This document shows, piece by piece, positions 33,923 through 42,485 of a DNA stretch of 64,000 bases. This stretch comes from Chloroflexota bacterium (GTDB taxonomy: Bacteria; Chloroflexota; Anaerolineae; Anaerolineales; UBA4823). Below the pieces are notes generated by a model, which worked only from the letters and a program-made list of their open reading frames with translations, did no database searches and was not told where the DNA came from. A program made the translations under genes and the position numbers. Each line of letters begins with the position of its first letter. Position 1 is the stretch's first letter. The stretch is taken from contig JAKOUW010000163.1 in NCBI GenBank assembly GCA_029782365.1, positions 62,001 to 126,000 of the forward strand. The letters run 5' to 3'.

Positions 33923-34516
33923 ATGAATGTTTCAATCGACCAATTATTGGCAGTTAGCCAGGCGCGCCACAGCCATTTGTGCCCGCGGCAGGTCTTAGGC
34001 GTCCGCATCGGCCTGGCTGGCTTTGCTGCTCTAGAGCAGGAACCACACACCGCCGGTAAAAATGTGCTGGTGATCCTGGAGACGGACGGCTGTTTCGCCG
34101 ATGGCGTGGAGTCTGCGACGGGCTGCACGGTCGGTCACCGTACGTTGCGCGTGGAAGACTATGGCAAAATCGCGGCTGTCTTTGTAGAAGTACCTTCCGG
34201 AAAGGCTGTACGCGTCTCTCCCCAAATCAATGTGCGTTCAAAGGCGGTTTCTTATGCTGTCGAGGCGCACAATTCATACCAGGCCATGCTTCAGGCATAC
34301 CGCACAATGCCGGAGGCTGACCTGCTGGATGTGCGGCCTGTTAGCCTGACAACCCCGATCGAGACATTGATCAGCCAGGCTGGCTTGCGCGCTGTGTGCG
34401 AACGCTGCGGCGAGGAGATCATCAACGAACGTGAGGTCGCCCTGGGTGGGCAGGTATTATGCCGGGCTTGTGGGGGACTGCCGTATTATGCTTACGTGCC
34501 CCAATCGCGCAGATAA
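33923..34516 (+). CDS. FmdE family protein with C-terminal zinc ribbon
   Basis: A 197-residue protein. The N-terminal FmdE domain has ARHSHLCPRQVLGVRIG, then ETDGCFADGVESATGCTVGHRTL with the conserved Cys pair, as in the E subunit of formylmethanofuran dehydrogenase. The C-terminus has two CxxC pairs (CERCGE, CRACGG), a zinc ribbon. Such proteins are found in many bacteria without methanofuran, often near molybdenum enzymes. AAGGA lies 6 nt before the ATG. It follows the Rieske gene by 14 nt and its 3' end overlaps nadE by 25 nt on the other strand. Its role here is unknown; metal or cofactor insertion is a guess. Confidence 0.87.
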   Translation: MNVSIDQLLAVSQARHSHLCPRQVLGVRIGLAGFAALEQEPHTAGKNVLVILETDGCFADGVESATGCTVGHRTLRVEDYGKIAAVFVEVPSGKAVRVSPQINVRSKAVSYAVEAHNSYQAMLQAYRTMPEADLLDVRPVSLTTPIETLISQAGLRAVCERCGEEIINEREVALGGQVLCRACGGLPYYAYVPQSRR

Positions 34517-35319
34517 AGAAAATCGTAGCCGATTGTGCGGTTCGATAACTTGGCAATCGGCGGCAGGATGCGTTTGAAATGATTGCGGCGGATACGCTCA
34601 ACCACTGTTTTCACGAACGCCTCGGCAAAGCCGGCTGCCATGCAGTCAGCGGGGCTGAAGCGCTGGTCAACCAGCAAATATAACAGGCGATCAACCTCTT
34701 CATAGGTGAAACCCAGCTCGCCTTCGTCGGTCTGGTTTGCCCACAGATCGGCCGAAGGCGCTTTGTCGATGACAGGCGCAGGCACGCCCAACGCGCGTGA
34801 GAGCTGACGGACCTGGGTTTTGTATAAATCGCCGATTGGGTTCAAGGCGCAGGCAGAATCGCCGTACAGCGTGGTGTAGCCCAATAAAATTTCGGTTTTA
34901 TTGCCGGTGCCAACTACCAGCCCGCCAAATTCTTCAGAATGGTCGTACAGCACAATCATGCGCTGGCGAGCCATCACATTCCCACGGCGCATCCGGCTGA
35001 TTTCCGGGGATTGTTCGAAATATGGGTTGACCATCGGCGTGATCGGTATGGTCAACGAGCGAACACCCAGGGCATCGATCACCAGCTGTGCATGTTCGAG
35101 GGAATCGGCGGACGAAGTCTGGTACGGCATGCGAACCGCCAGCACGTTCTGTGCTCCCAATGCCTCGGCCGCCAGGAAACAAGATAGCGCTGAGTCGATG
35201 CCTCCCGAAAGGCCGATCACAGCCTTTTTGAAACCAGCCCGCGTAATCTCGCTGCGGATAAAATTCGTCAAGATACTGCGCGCCAGATCGGTGTTGATGG
35301 TTAAATCAATCGAGGTCAT
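34492..35319 (-). CDS. nadE: NAD+ synthase, ammonia-dependent
   Basis: A 275-residue enzyme that amidates nicotinic acid adenine dinucleotide to NAD+ with ATP. The N-type ATP pyrophosphatase loop is SGGIDSALS near residue 39. GTGNKTEILLGYTTLYGDSA and PSADLWANQTDEGELG are typical. There is no glutaminase domain, so ammonia is the nitrogen donor. The start has TATAAT 6 nt upstream and no ribosome site. A terminator separates it from the cold-shock gene. Confidence 0.96.
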   Translation of the reverse strand: MTSIDLTINTDLARSILTNFIRSEITRAGFKKAVIGLSGGIDSALSCFLAAEALGAQNVLAVRMPYQTSSADSLEHAQLVIDALGVRSLTIPITPMVNPYFEQSPEISRMRRGNVMARQRMIVLYDHSEEFGGLVVGTGNKTEILLGYTTLYGDSACALNPIGDLYKTQVRQLSRALGVPAPVIDKAPSADLWANQTDEGELGFTYEEVDRLLYLLVDQRFSPADCMAAGFAEAFVKTVVERIRRNHFKRILPPIAKLSNRTIGYDFLYLRDWGT

Positions 35320-35325
35320 GCAGAA

Positions 35326-35331
35326 ATTATA
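35326..35331 (-). promoter_or_regulatory. -10 box placed for leaderless transcription of nadE
   Basis: TATAAT on the minus strand (35331-35326), 6 nt before the nadE ATG. Confidence 0.65.
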
Positions 35332-35365
35332 CCTTAAGCCAGCCGACGGGCTTGGCTGGTGGATT

Positions 35366-35404
35366 AATCAAAAACCGGTGGATCTGATCCACCGGTTTTT
35401 GATT
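35366..35404 (-). terminator. Terminator of the cold-shock gene
   Basis: A perfect 19-bp stem (35366-35384 with 35386-35404) with almost no loop, so the tip must open to form a short loop. The distal arm contains TTTTT on the minus strand. It lies between the cold-shock gene and nadE. Confidence 0.8.
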
Positions 35405-35434
35405 TTTTAGACCTGGGTTTGGCACCCTGGTATC

Positions 35435-35644
35435 TTAGCTTGCTGTAACATTGACAGCTTGCAAGCCCTTGGGGCCCTCGTCAATGGAAAATTCCACTTT
35501 TTGACCTGGTTCGAGGCGGCGGTAGCCTTCCATAACAATGGCGGTGTAATGTACAAATACATCCTCTCCGCCTTCGCGACCAATAAAGCCGTAGCCCTTG
35601 GCAGCATTGAACCATTTGACAACACCAGAAATCCGTTCGTTCAT
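35435..35644 (-). CDS. Cold-shock protein, CspA family
   Basis: A 69-residue single-stranded nucleic-acid chaperone. Both RNA-binding motifs are present: KGYGFI (RNP1) and VFVHY (RNP2). It begins [13 protein letters not shown], close to the usual length of 66-70. GGAG lies about 10 nt before the ATG. A promoter with TTGACA starts a leader of about 65 nt that can fold through paired GTTAAC segments, as in known cold-shock mRNAs. Confidence 0.96.
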   Translation of the reverse strand: MNERISGVVKWFNAAKGYGFIGREGGEDVFVHYTAIVMEGYRRLEPGQKVEFSIDEGPKGLQAVNVTAS

Positions 35645-35715
35645 TTTAAACTTTCTCCAATTCTGAAATTTCTACTGTGTTAACAAATTCGAAAATCGTT
35701 AACATTAGCGGCGCA

Positions 35716-35744
35716 AGGTTATCATGCTAAGGCGCGTATGTCAA
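35716..35744 (-). promoter_or_regulatory. Promoter of the cold-shock gene
   Basis: On the minus strand, TTGACA (35744-35739), a 17-nt spacer and TAACCT (35721-35716). The -35 box is perfect; the -10 box is weak. Confidence 0.5.
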
Positions 35745-35754
35745 GCGTTAAATT

Positions 35755-35791
35755 AAACGAGTTTACGAACGTACAATTCGTAAACTCGTTT
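35755..35791 (-). terminator. Terminator of the etfBA operon
   Basis: A perfect 15-bp stem (35755-35769 with 35777-35791), loop CGTACAA, followed on the minus strand by AATTTAA. It lies 18 nt beyond the etfA stop. Confidence 0.8.
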
Positions 35792-35808
35792 GCCTGCCAG
35801 CAGGGCGG

Positions 35809-36852
35809 TTATTTGCCCAGGCGGGCTTTAAGCACTTCTGTCAATGCCGGGAGAATTTCGTACAAGTCGCCAACCACTCCGAAGCGCGCCAATTTAAAAA
35901 TCGGCGCATCCGCATCCTTGTTGATCGCCACGATCACCTTGCTCGAGCGCATGCCAGCCTGGTGCTGGATGGCGCCGGAAATTCCGCAGGCGATATAAAG
36001 ATCTGGCGAAACAACCTTGCCAGTCTGGCCAACCTGGTTGTTGTACGGGATGTACCCGGCATCCACGGCTGCTCGGCTGGCGCCAACGGCGCCTCCGAGC
36101 ACATTGGCCAGCTCTGCCACCAGTTTGAAACCCTGCTGAGCGCGCCAGATCTCTGCCGCTTTTTCATCCATTCCGCCAGGAGGTGACAGCTTGGGATTGT
36201 TGGAGACGCCGCGTCCACCGGACACGATAATTGCTGCGTCGGTCAGGCTCACCCCACCTTCGGTCTTGCTGTACCCATCGACCTTACTCGCCAGGTCGCC
36301 TTCGATGACGCCGGCTGCCACCTTCGTGGCTGTGCCGCTGCGCCCGGCTTCGATTGCCGGTTTGGCAAAGGCGCGCACGCGCACAGTGATCATCTGAGGG
36401 TTGGTTTGGCAGGTCACTTTTGCCAACAGTTTTCCGGCGTACACGGGACGAGTAGCCAGAACACGCCCGTTTTGAATTTCCAGGGCGGTCACATCCGGCA
36501 GAACACCTGTTTTCAAATCGATTGCCGCCACAGCAGCCAATTCACGCCCGCGCGTCGAAGTAGGAAAGATGATCACTTCTGGTGCGTATTGCGCCGCCAA
36601 TTTGGCCAGGCAGGTCGCATAAGCTTCGACGCGAAAATCGGCCAATACAGTGTCATCGGCCACCAACACTTCGCTGGCTCCGTAGTGAAAGGCCTGCGCA
36701 GCAATTCCATCCACGCTCTGGCCAAAAACGAGGGCTGTCACTCCACCACCCAGCTTTTCGGCCAGGTGATTGGCAGCGCCAATTGTTTCCCAGGCAGAGG
36801 GCAGTGCCTGTCCTTTAAATTGATCGATGAAGGCCCAAATTTTATTGCCCAT
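35809..36852 (-). CDS. etfA: Electron transfer flavoprotein, alpha subunit
   Basis: A 347-residue protein that binds FAD at the C-terminus and passes electrons from acyl-CoA dehydrogenases to the quinone pool. The FAD domain shows [39 protein letters not shown] and [10 protein letters not shown]. The length is a little above the usual 310-340. The ATG overlaps the etfB stop (TAATG). No acyl-CoA dehydrogenase gene lies in the window, but an acyl-CoA-binding protein gene is next. Confidence 0.96.
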   Translation of the reverse strand: MGNKIWAFIDQFKGQALPSAWETIGAANHLAEKLGGGVTALVFGQSVDGIAAQAFHYGASEVLVADDTVLADFRVEAYATCLAKLAAQYAPEVIIFPTSTRGRELAAVAAIDLKTGVLPDVTALEIQNGRVLATRPVYAGKLLAKVTCQTNPQMITVRVRAFAKPAIEAGRSGTATKVAAGVIEGDLASKVDGYSKTEGGVSLTDAAIIVSGGRGVSNNPKLSPPGGMDEKAAEIWRAQQGFKLVAELANVLGGAVGASRAAVDAGYIPYNNQVGQTGKVVSPDLYIACGISGAIQHQAGMRSSKVIVAINKDADAPIFKLARFGVVGDLYEILPALTEVLKARLGK

Positions 36853-37628
36853 TACAGCACCTTCTCCGCGAATATTTTTTCCGCCAGTTTTTCAGCAATT
36901 TCCTTGGGGCTGCCGCCAGAGATCATCTCGGTCACAACGGCGCGAGCTGGCGGGTTGAAGACTTCTGGCCAGGTGTTGCGCACATGAACGCTCACTCCCA
37001 GGTCAGCCAGCGACCAGATAGGAATGTTTGCGCGCGATGCCTTGCGAATACCCATGAAAGACGGATAGCGCGGTTCGGCAAAATCCTTGACCACGCTCAC
37101 CACAGCGGGCAGCCTGGCGGTGACGCTTTGGCGGCCTTCTTCGATGCTGCGCTCAACTTTGATCGTTTTGCCAGCCGGATCCAACCCGGCAATAGATGCG
37201 ACCAGGCTGAGCACCGGCCAACCCAGCAGGCGCGCCGTTTGAGCCGGGGTGACGCCGGTATCGCTGTCGATTGCCTGCCGGCCAAAGAAGGCCAAATCCA
37301 CCCCACCTAATTTTCGAATGGCGGCTGCCAGCACTTCGGCGACTGCCTGGCTGTCCGCTTGGGCCAGGGCTGCGTCGGAGATTAAGATCGCCTCACTGGC
37401 GCCCATCGCCAGGGCGTGCTTGAGCGCTTCTTTGGCATTTTCTCCACCGATGCTGATCGCTACCACATCCCCATCGTGCGCTTCTTTTTGCAAAAGGGCG
37501 GCTTCGACCGCGTATTCATCCCAGGGGTTGATCACCAGGGGCGCATCACCCCAATTTGGGCGCCCGTTCTCGGCAACAACTTTTGCTGCCGAATCGGGAA
37601 CTTGTTTGACACAAACCACAATTTTCAA
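36852..37628 (-). CDS. etfB: Electron transfer flavoprotein, beta subunit
   Basis: A 258-residue partner of EtfA that binds AMP. The N-terminus is KIVVCVKQVPDSAAKV, and other marks are NPWDEYAVEAAL, GRQAIDSDTGVTPAQTARLLGWP and RYPSFMGIRKA. The start is a TTG at 37628, with AAAGGAGG 6 nt upstream, directly before the conserved KIVVC. Translation from further upstream would add eight non-conserved residues. Co-translation with etfA is expected from the overlapping stop and start. Confidence 0.95.
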   Translation of the reverse strand: MKIVVCVKQVPDSAAKVVAENGRPNWGDAPLVINPWDEYAVEAALLQKEAHDGDVVAISIGGENAKEALKHALAMGASEAILISDAALAQADSQAVAEVLAAAIRKLGGVDLAFFGRQAIDSDTGVTPAQTARLLGWPVLSLVASIAGLDPAGKTIKVERSIEEGRQSVTARLPAVVSVVKDFAEPRYPSFMGIRKASRANIPIWSLADLGVSVHVRNTWPEVFNPPARAVVTEMISGGSPKEIAEKLAEKIFAEKVL

Positions 37629-37760
37629 GGCTGCCTCCTTTAGGAAAAACATTGCTGGCGCGCTTTTACGTCGCGCTGCGTCATATCTATTATTTTACCT
37701 GAAAATTTTGAACAGGGTTAAAAAATTCACCCGCTGCCAGGCGCGGCGGATTAGTACTTA

Positions 37761-38033
37761 TTATTTCGGTTTAAGCAGGCTGTTCACCAGGTTGATGTAC
37801 TGCTGCATCGCTCCCTCTTTACTCGTGCCTTTCAGCTTTGTCCAGGCGGCGTACTTGGCCTGGCCAACCATATCAAAAGCGCCCGGGCGTGAGCCGCTGA
37901 CATCGCCGCTGGTGGCTTGTTTGTAGAGGGCGTACAGCTTGAGCAGTGTCTCGTTGTCTGGTTTTTTCGTCAGCTTTTGCACTGCGGCGGCTGCGGTTTC
38001 GAATTGAGATTTTAGATCAGCATTCGTCGCCAT
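37761..38033 (-). CDS. Acyl-CoA-binding protein (ACBP)
   Basis: A 90-residue protein that binds long-chain acyl-CoA esters in the cytoplasm, sizing like eukaryotic ACBP (86-90). It has LKLYALYKQATSGD and AKYAAWTKLKGTSKEGAMQQYI, which hold the residues that contact the CoA nucleotide. The ATG at 38033 has GGAGG 6 nt upstream. ACBP is rare in bacteria, so either ancient retention or transfer is possible. It lies 132 nt upstream of etfB on the same strand, which fits fatty-acid metabolism. Confidence 0.95.
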   Translation of the reverse strand: MATNADLKSQFETAAAAVQKLTKKPDNETLLKLYALYKQATSGDVSGSRPGAFDMVGQAKYAAWTKLKGTSKEGAMQQYINLVNSLLKPK

Positions 38034-38152
38034 GAAATCCTCCGTTTCTCGAAAATTAATGAAAGAACGCTTCTTTATTATAGCTTTAATTAAGTGCAAG
38101 CTTTTGCCCATCCGCTCAATAGCTGGGAAGCTGTTCACCACGCCTCATAAAT

Positions 38153-38158
38153 TATAAT
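38153..38158 (+). promoter_or_regulatory. -10 box placed for leaderless transcription
   Basis: TATAAT, 6 nt before the ATG at 38165; no ribosome site. Confidence 0.65.
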
Positions 38159-38164
38159 CATCGC

Positions 38165-39598
38165 ATGCAAGTATCTTCTCTACAAATGATCTTGCTGCGC
38201 TGGCTCAGGTGGGGCGCCATCGTAGCGAGTGTGGGATTGGTTGTTTACGGACTTTCTTTCTGGCGAGAGTATTCTCAGGCAAGCCAGGCGGCGGCTGCCA
38301 ATCAACCGCTCGCCGCGGCACAACACCTGCGCGCTGCGGCTGCCTATTTTCCATGGCAGGCAGGACTGCTGAGCCGCGCCGCGGTTTATGCATTGGAAGC
38401 AGGCGATTACCAGGGCGTCGTGAATGACTTGACAGCCCCGCGCTTGGCGGGTCGGCTCTCTGGAGCAGACTATTTGCGGTTAGGCGATGCCTATCTTCGT
38501 CTCCATCAGGAATCCCTGGCCGCTGCAGCCTGGGGGCAGGCTTTGCAGAAGGGCGCAAGTTCCCAAGAGGTTTATCCCCGTTTGCTGGGTCTGCACCAGG
38601 CGCAAAAAGATTACCAGGCAGAGATAGCAGACCGCGAGGCCCTGGCGAGCGCCAACCCGACAGATGCTGCCAACTACCTGCGCCTCGGAGAGCTGCTCAG
38701 TGTGTTCGAGCCAGAGGCAGCCCTCCCTTACTTGGAACAGGTGCCTGGCCTGGAAGCAAAATCAGGTGAACAGGCTCACCGTCTGCAGGATGCAGTGCGC
38801 TCGGGGCTGCTGTCTGAGGAACCTGGTTTTGTTTACCTCCAGGTCGGGCGCGCCCTGGCTGCAGCAGGGAATTGGGAGTTGGCCAGGTTAGGTTTCGAAC
38901 GGGCCGTGCAGCTCAGCCCGGGCTTGGCCGACGCCTGGGCGTTTCGAGGCGAAGGTTTTCTCCAGGTAAATCCGCCGGATTTTACCCAGGCGGGGCGCTC
39001 TCTGGAGCAGGCAGCCCGCCTGGCGCCTGATTCATTGGTCATCAATGTGTTTTATGGCCTTTTCTGGCAAAAGCAAGATAAATTTAGCCAGGCTCTGCCC
39101 TATTTTGAAACAGCAGCCGCCATCGAACCAGGTAACCCCTTGTGGTTGGTTTCCATTGGTCAATTAAAAGCCCTGCTCGGCGATTTGACCGAGGCGGAAA
39201 GCTTTTATACCAAGGCGGCTCAAATGGACCCAGGCCAGGCGGATTTGCAGCGCATGTGCGCGGAATTTTACATTCGTTTTCAATATAAAATCATCCAGCG
39301 CGGCCTGCCTGCTGCACTGGAAGCGGCGCGCCTGGCGCCAGGAAACCCCGCAAACCAGGATGTGCTAGGCCAGGCTCTTTTTCTTACCGGTGATAAAGAT
39401 GGCGCGCTGAAAGCCTACCAACAGGCCTTAACACTGGACGAACAATACGCGGCCGCCAGCCTGCACCTGGCGGTGCTGTACACCGAATTGGGGAAACCGG
39501 AGCTGGCTTATCCACTGCTCGTTCGTGCTCACCAAAGCACCTCAGACCCGGCTGCCGCCGACCAGGCAGGGCGGCTGCTGGCGTATTTCTTTCCGTGA
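38165..39598 (+). CDS. Membrane-anchored TPR protein
   Basis: A 477-residue protein. An N-terminal hydrophobic helix (about 15-35) anchors it, and the rest is a chain of tetratricopeptide repeats, clearest at about 60-190, 225-330 and 345-470 (GNWELARLGFERAVQLSPG, DKDGALKAYQQALTLDEQYAAA). TPR chains bind other proteins; no enzyme motif is present. The orientation is probably extracytoplasmic. It may help assemble an envelope complex; there is no partner clue in the operon. It is divergent from the ACBP gene. Confidence 0.85.
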   Translation: MQVSSLQMILLRWLRWGAIVASVGLVVYGLSFWREYSQASQAAAANQPLAAAQHLRAAAAYFPWQAGLLSRAAVYALEAGDYQGVVNDLTAPRLAGRLSGADYLRLGDAYLRLHQESLAAAAWGQALQKGASSQEVYPRLLGLHQAQKDYQAEIADREALASANPTDAANYLRLGELLSVFEPEAALPYLEQVPGLEAKSGEQAHRLQDAVRSGLLSEEPGFVYLQVGRALAAAGNWELARLGFERAVQLSPGLADAWAFRGEGFLQVNPPDFTQAGRSLEQAARLAPDSLVINVFYGLFWQKQDKFSQALPYFETAAAIEPGNPLWLVSIGQLKALLGDLTEAESFYTKAAQMDPGQADLQRMCAEFYIRFQYKIIQRGLPAALEAARLAPGNPANQDVLGQALFLTGDKDGALKAYQQALTLDEQYAAASLHLAVLYTELGKPELAYPLLVRAHQSTSDPAAADQAGRLLAYFFP

Positions 39599-39667
39599 AT
39601 CCTTGCGTGTGCTACAATTGGTCAACTGTCTCCGGTCAGCTAACCCACTGGCGTCCAGGAAATAAAT

Positions 39668-40351
39668 ATGTCGTTTGATCTGTTTTTGCAAAAAGGATGG
39701 TGTCGGCGTGTGGTTGTGTTAACAGCCTGCCTATTGATCTTCATATTATCCGGGTGCAGTGCGTTGTACCCGATCGATCCTGTCACTCATATTGTTTTTC
39801 AGGACGATTTTCAAGACTCTGCTTCGGGGTGGCCTGTCCAGGCTGGCTGGCAGGGTCGGATGAATTACCAGGATGGCGCTTACCATATGGAGATTTCTGC
39901 GCCGCGCGCCTTGATTTCGGCGGCGCTGCCGACCAATTATGTTTTCCCGCCGGATGTTGAAATACAAGTAGATGCCCATTCGCTTACCGGTCCGCAGGAT
40001 AACCGCTTCGGTATCATTTGCCGTTACCAGGACCCGTTCAATTATTATTGGTTTGTGATCAGCAGTGACGGCTATTACGGCATTGGCAAGATGAAAGCTG
40101 GCCAGGCAGAATTGATCAATGCACCCCAAATGCCGCCCAGTGAGATCATCCAGCAGGGTTTGGATTCTAACCATTTGCGGGTAGAATGTGTGGGTGAGGC
40201 TTTGCGGCTGTATGTGAATAATTCCCTGTTAGCTGAACAGTCCGATCGTGAGTTCAAGCAGGGCGGCGTAGGTTTGCTGGTCGGCGCTGGCAGCCAGCCA
40301 GGGGTGCAAATTGCCTTCGAACATTTAACGGTTAAAGAGGTTGTGCGATGA
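39668..40351 (+). CDS. Lipoprotein with a concanavalin-like (DUF1080-type) domain
   Basis: A 227-residue exported protein. The signal peptide has basic residues (CRRVVV), and the lipobox ILSGC places the lipid on Cys30. The mature part resembles the LamG/DUF1080 beta-sandwich: QDDFQDSASGWP, NRFGIICRYQDPFNYYWFVIS and HLRVECVGEALRLYVNNSLLAEQSD. These domains often bind carbohydrates. AGGA lies 7 nt before the ATG. A possible -10 box TACAAT is at 39613-39618. Its last codons overlap the methylthiotransferase start (ATGA), so the two are coupled. Confidence 0.82.
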   Translation: MSFDLFLQKGWCRRVVVLTACLLIFILSGCSALYPIDPVTHIVFQDDFQDSASGWPVQAGWQGRMNYQDGAYHMEISAPRALISAALPTNYVFPPDVEIQVDAHSLTGPQDNRFGIICRYQDPFNYYWFVISSDGYYGIGKMKAGQAELINAPQMPPSEIIQQGLDSNHLRVECVGEALRLYVNNSLLAEQSDREFKQGGVGLLVGAGSQPGVQIAFEHLTVKEVVR

Positions 40352-41628
40352 AAGTTTTTCTGGATATGGTGGGCTGCCGGCTCAATCAAAGCGAGATTGA
40401 AACCTATGCTCGCCAGTTTCAAGCGGCAGGCTACGAAGTGACCGATCAACCCGGCCAGGCGCAAATGGTGGTGATCAATACATGCGCGGTTACTCAGGCT
40501 GCGGCATCCGATTCCCGCCAGAAGGTGCGCCAAGCAGCCGGCGCGGGGGCTCAGCAAATCGTGGTGACCGGCTGTTGGTCCAGCCTCGACCCGCAAACTG
40601 CGGCTGCTCTGCCAGGTGTCACACAGGTTGTGCCGAACATTTCAAAGGATGAACTTGTCTCGCGGGTGCTTCAACTGTCCCCCGAGGCCTTCGAGCGCGA
40701 ATTTGTCGAACGTGAGCCCCTGCCCGGACCGCGCCTGCGCACGCGGGCTTTCATTAAGGTTCAGGATGGCTGTGACAACCGCTGCACTTTTTGTGTGACC
40801 ACTCTGGCGCGCGGCGTCGGCCGCAGCCGCAGCCCTGCCCAGGTGATCGCGGATATCCAGGCCGCCCTGGCAGGCGGCGCACAAGAAATTGTGTTGACCG
40901 GCGTACATCTCGGTTCGTGGGGGCAAGATTTCAACTCGCCGCAGCGCCTGCGCCACCTGATTCAGGCGGTTTTAGCGGAGACAGATACTCCGCGCTTGCG
41001 CCTTTCCTCGTTAGAACCGTGGGATCTGGATGCTGGGTTCTTCGCTCTGTGGCAAGACAACCGTCTGTGCCGCCATCTTCATCTTCCACTCCAATCAGGC
41101 TCGGCGGCGGTTCTGCGCCGCATGGCGCGCAAAACGACCCCCCAATCGTTCCAAGCCCTGGTTGAGGCAGCGCGCTTGCAGATACCGCATGTGGCGATTA
41201 CCACGGATATCATCGCCGGATTCCCCGGTGAGACAGAAGCTGAGTTTGCCGAGAGCCTGTCATTCATCCGGACGATGAATTTTGCCGGCGGGCATGTCTT
41301 CAGCTATTCGGCCCGCCCAAGCACGGCCGCTGCTCGCATGCCGGGGCAGGTGCCGACATCTTTGAAAAAAGAGCGCAGCGCCGTACTGCACCAGGTATTT
41401 GCTCAGGCGTCGCAAGATTTTACGCGCCGCTTTGTTGGTCAGGAATTCGGTGTACTGTGGGAAAATAATGCCGCCTACGGTCCACAGGGTTGGCGAATGA
41501 GCGGTTTGACCGATAATTATTTGCGTGTCACGGCTTACGCGCCGCAGCACCTGTGGAACCGGGTTACACCGGTTTTTCTTGAACGCTGCACACCAGATGG
41601 ATTATTTGGCGTCATTCGCAGTGCGTGA
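40348..41628 (+). CDS. mtaB: tRNA t6A37 methylthiotransferase, MtaB type
   Basis: A 426-residue radical-SAM enzyme that adds a methylthio group to t6A at position 37 of certain tRNAs, making ms2t6A. The UPF0004 N-terminal domain has DMVGCRLNQSE, INTCAVTQAA and VTGCWSS, whose three Cys bind the auxiliary cluster. The radical-SAM cluster is CDNRCTFC. A TRAM-like domain ends the protein. Homology is to the MtaB branch of MiaB-type enzymes. With TsaE and TsaB encoded in the same window, t6A formation and its further modification are both represented. Confidence 0.93.
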   Translation: MKVFLDMVGCRLNQSEIETYARQFQAAGYEVTDQPGQAQMVVINTCAVTQAAASDSRQKVRQAAGAGAQQIVVTGCWSSLDPQTAAALPGVTQVVPNISKDELVSRVLQLSPEAFEREFVEREPLPGPRLRTRAFIKVQDGCDNRCTFCVTTLARGVGRSRSPAQVIADIQAALAGGAQEIVLTGVHLGSWGQDFNSPQRLRHLIQAVLAETDTPRLRLSSLEPWDLDAGFFALWQDNRLCRHLHLPLQSGSAAVLRRMARKTTPQSFQALVEAARLQIPHVAITTDIIAGFPGETEAEFAESLSFIRTMNFAGGHVFSYSARPSTAAARMPGQVPTSLKKERSAVLHQVFAQASQDFTRRFVGQEFGVLWENNAAYGPQGWRMSGLTDNYLRVTAYAPQHLWNRVTPVFLERCTPDGLFGVIRSA

Positions 41629-41641
41629 AGGGTCGGGATGT

Positions 41642-41989
41642 ATGGTGCATAATTGCGTGTTTTGCAGAATTGTGGCCGGAGAATTACCCTCCACAAAACT
41701 ATACCAGGACGATTTGGTTACCGCTTTTCGCGACATTCACCCTGTGGCGCCAACCCATATCCTGATTGTGCCCAACCGGCATATGAATTCAGTCAACGAC
41801 GTTTTACCGGAAGATGAGCCTGCCCTGGGTAGAATGTTCGTCATCGCCCGCCACCTGGCGGAAGCCGAGGGAATTTCACAATTGGGTTACCGCCTGACGA
41901 TCAATTCGGGATCGCACGCAGGCCAGGTGGTTTTCCATTTACATATGCACTTAATGGGTGGGCAGCGCATGCGCCACCCGTTGGGATAA
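41642..41989 (+). CDS. HIT family nucleotide-binding hydrolase
   Basis: A 115-residue protein of the Hint branch. It begins MVHNCVFCRIVAGELPS and carries the catalytic triad motif HLHMHL. Its size, CxxC start and FHLHMHLMGG fit purine nucleoside phosphoramidase. The ATG at 41642 lies 13 nt after the mtaB stop. In-frame sequence further upstream is inside mtaB and is not conserved. Confidence 0.93.
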   Translation: MVHNCVFCRIVAGELPSTKLYQDDLVTAFRDIHPVAPTHILIVPNRHMNSVNDVLPEDEPALGRMFVIARHLAEAEGISQLGYRLTINSGSHAGQVVFHLHMHLMGGQRMRHPLG

Positions 41990-42001
41990 GGAGAAAAATT
42001 T

Positions 42002-42445
42002 ATGCCGAACAAAGCAGATCTTGAAGCGGCCCTCAAAGACGCGATGCGCGCCCGTGATGACCAGCGGAAGAACACAATCCGCATGGTCCTGTCCGCGGTG
42101 AAATTTAACGAAATTGAAAAGGGCAGCCCATTAGATGAAAACGGCATCACGGCTGTATTTCAGAAAGAAATTAAATCTCGCCGTGAAGCCCTGGCGGATG
42201 CGCAAAAAGCCAACCGCCCGGAACTGGTCGCCGATGCCCAGGCAGAAATCGCTATCCTGGAAAGCTTTTTGCCCAAGGCGCTCAGCGCTGAGGAATTAGA
42301 ATCCCTGGCGAAACAGGCCATCGCTGAAGTCGGCGCCAGCAGTCAGCGCGAGATGGGTGCGGTTATGAAAGTCTTAATGCCGCGCCTGCATGGCAAGGCG
42401 ACAGGCGACCAGGCCAGCCAGGCTGTGCGTAAGCTGCTGCAATAA
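42002..42445 (+). CDS. YqeY/GatB-like protein
   Basis: A 147-residue cytoplasmic protein of the YqeY family, related to the tail domain of GatB, the aspartyl/glutamyl-tRNA amidotransferase B subunit. Conserved parts are KNTIRMVLSAVKFNEIEKGS, EIAILESFLPKALSAEELE and MGAVMKVLMPRLHGKATGDQ. It probably binds tRNA. AAGGAG lies 8 nt before the ATG. It is the second gene of the HIT/YqeY pair and precedes the PgpH gene. Confidence 0.93.
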   Translation: MPNKADLEAALKDAMRARDDQRKNTIRMVLSAVKFNEIEKGSPLDENGITAVFQKEIKSRREALADAQKANRPELVADAQAEIAILESFLPKALSAEELESLAKQAIAEVGASSQREMGAVMKVLMPRLHGKATGDQASQAVRKLLQ

Positions 42446-42485
42446 TTAACATTCGATTTTATCTCTTTCAAAGCGGACCGGAAGC

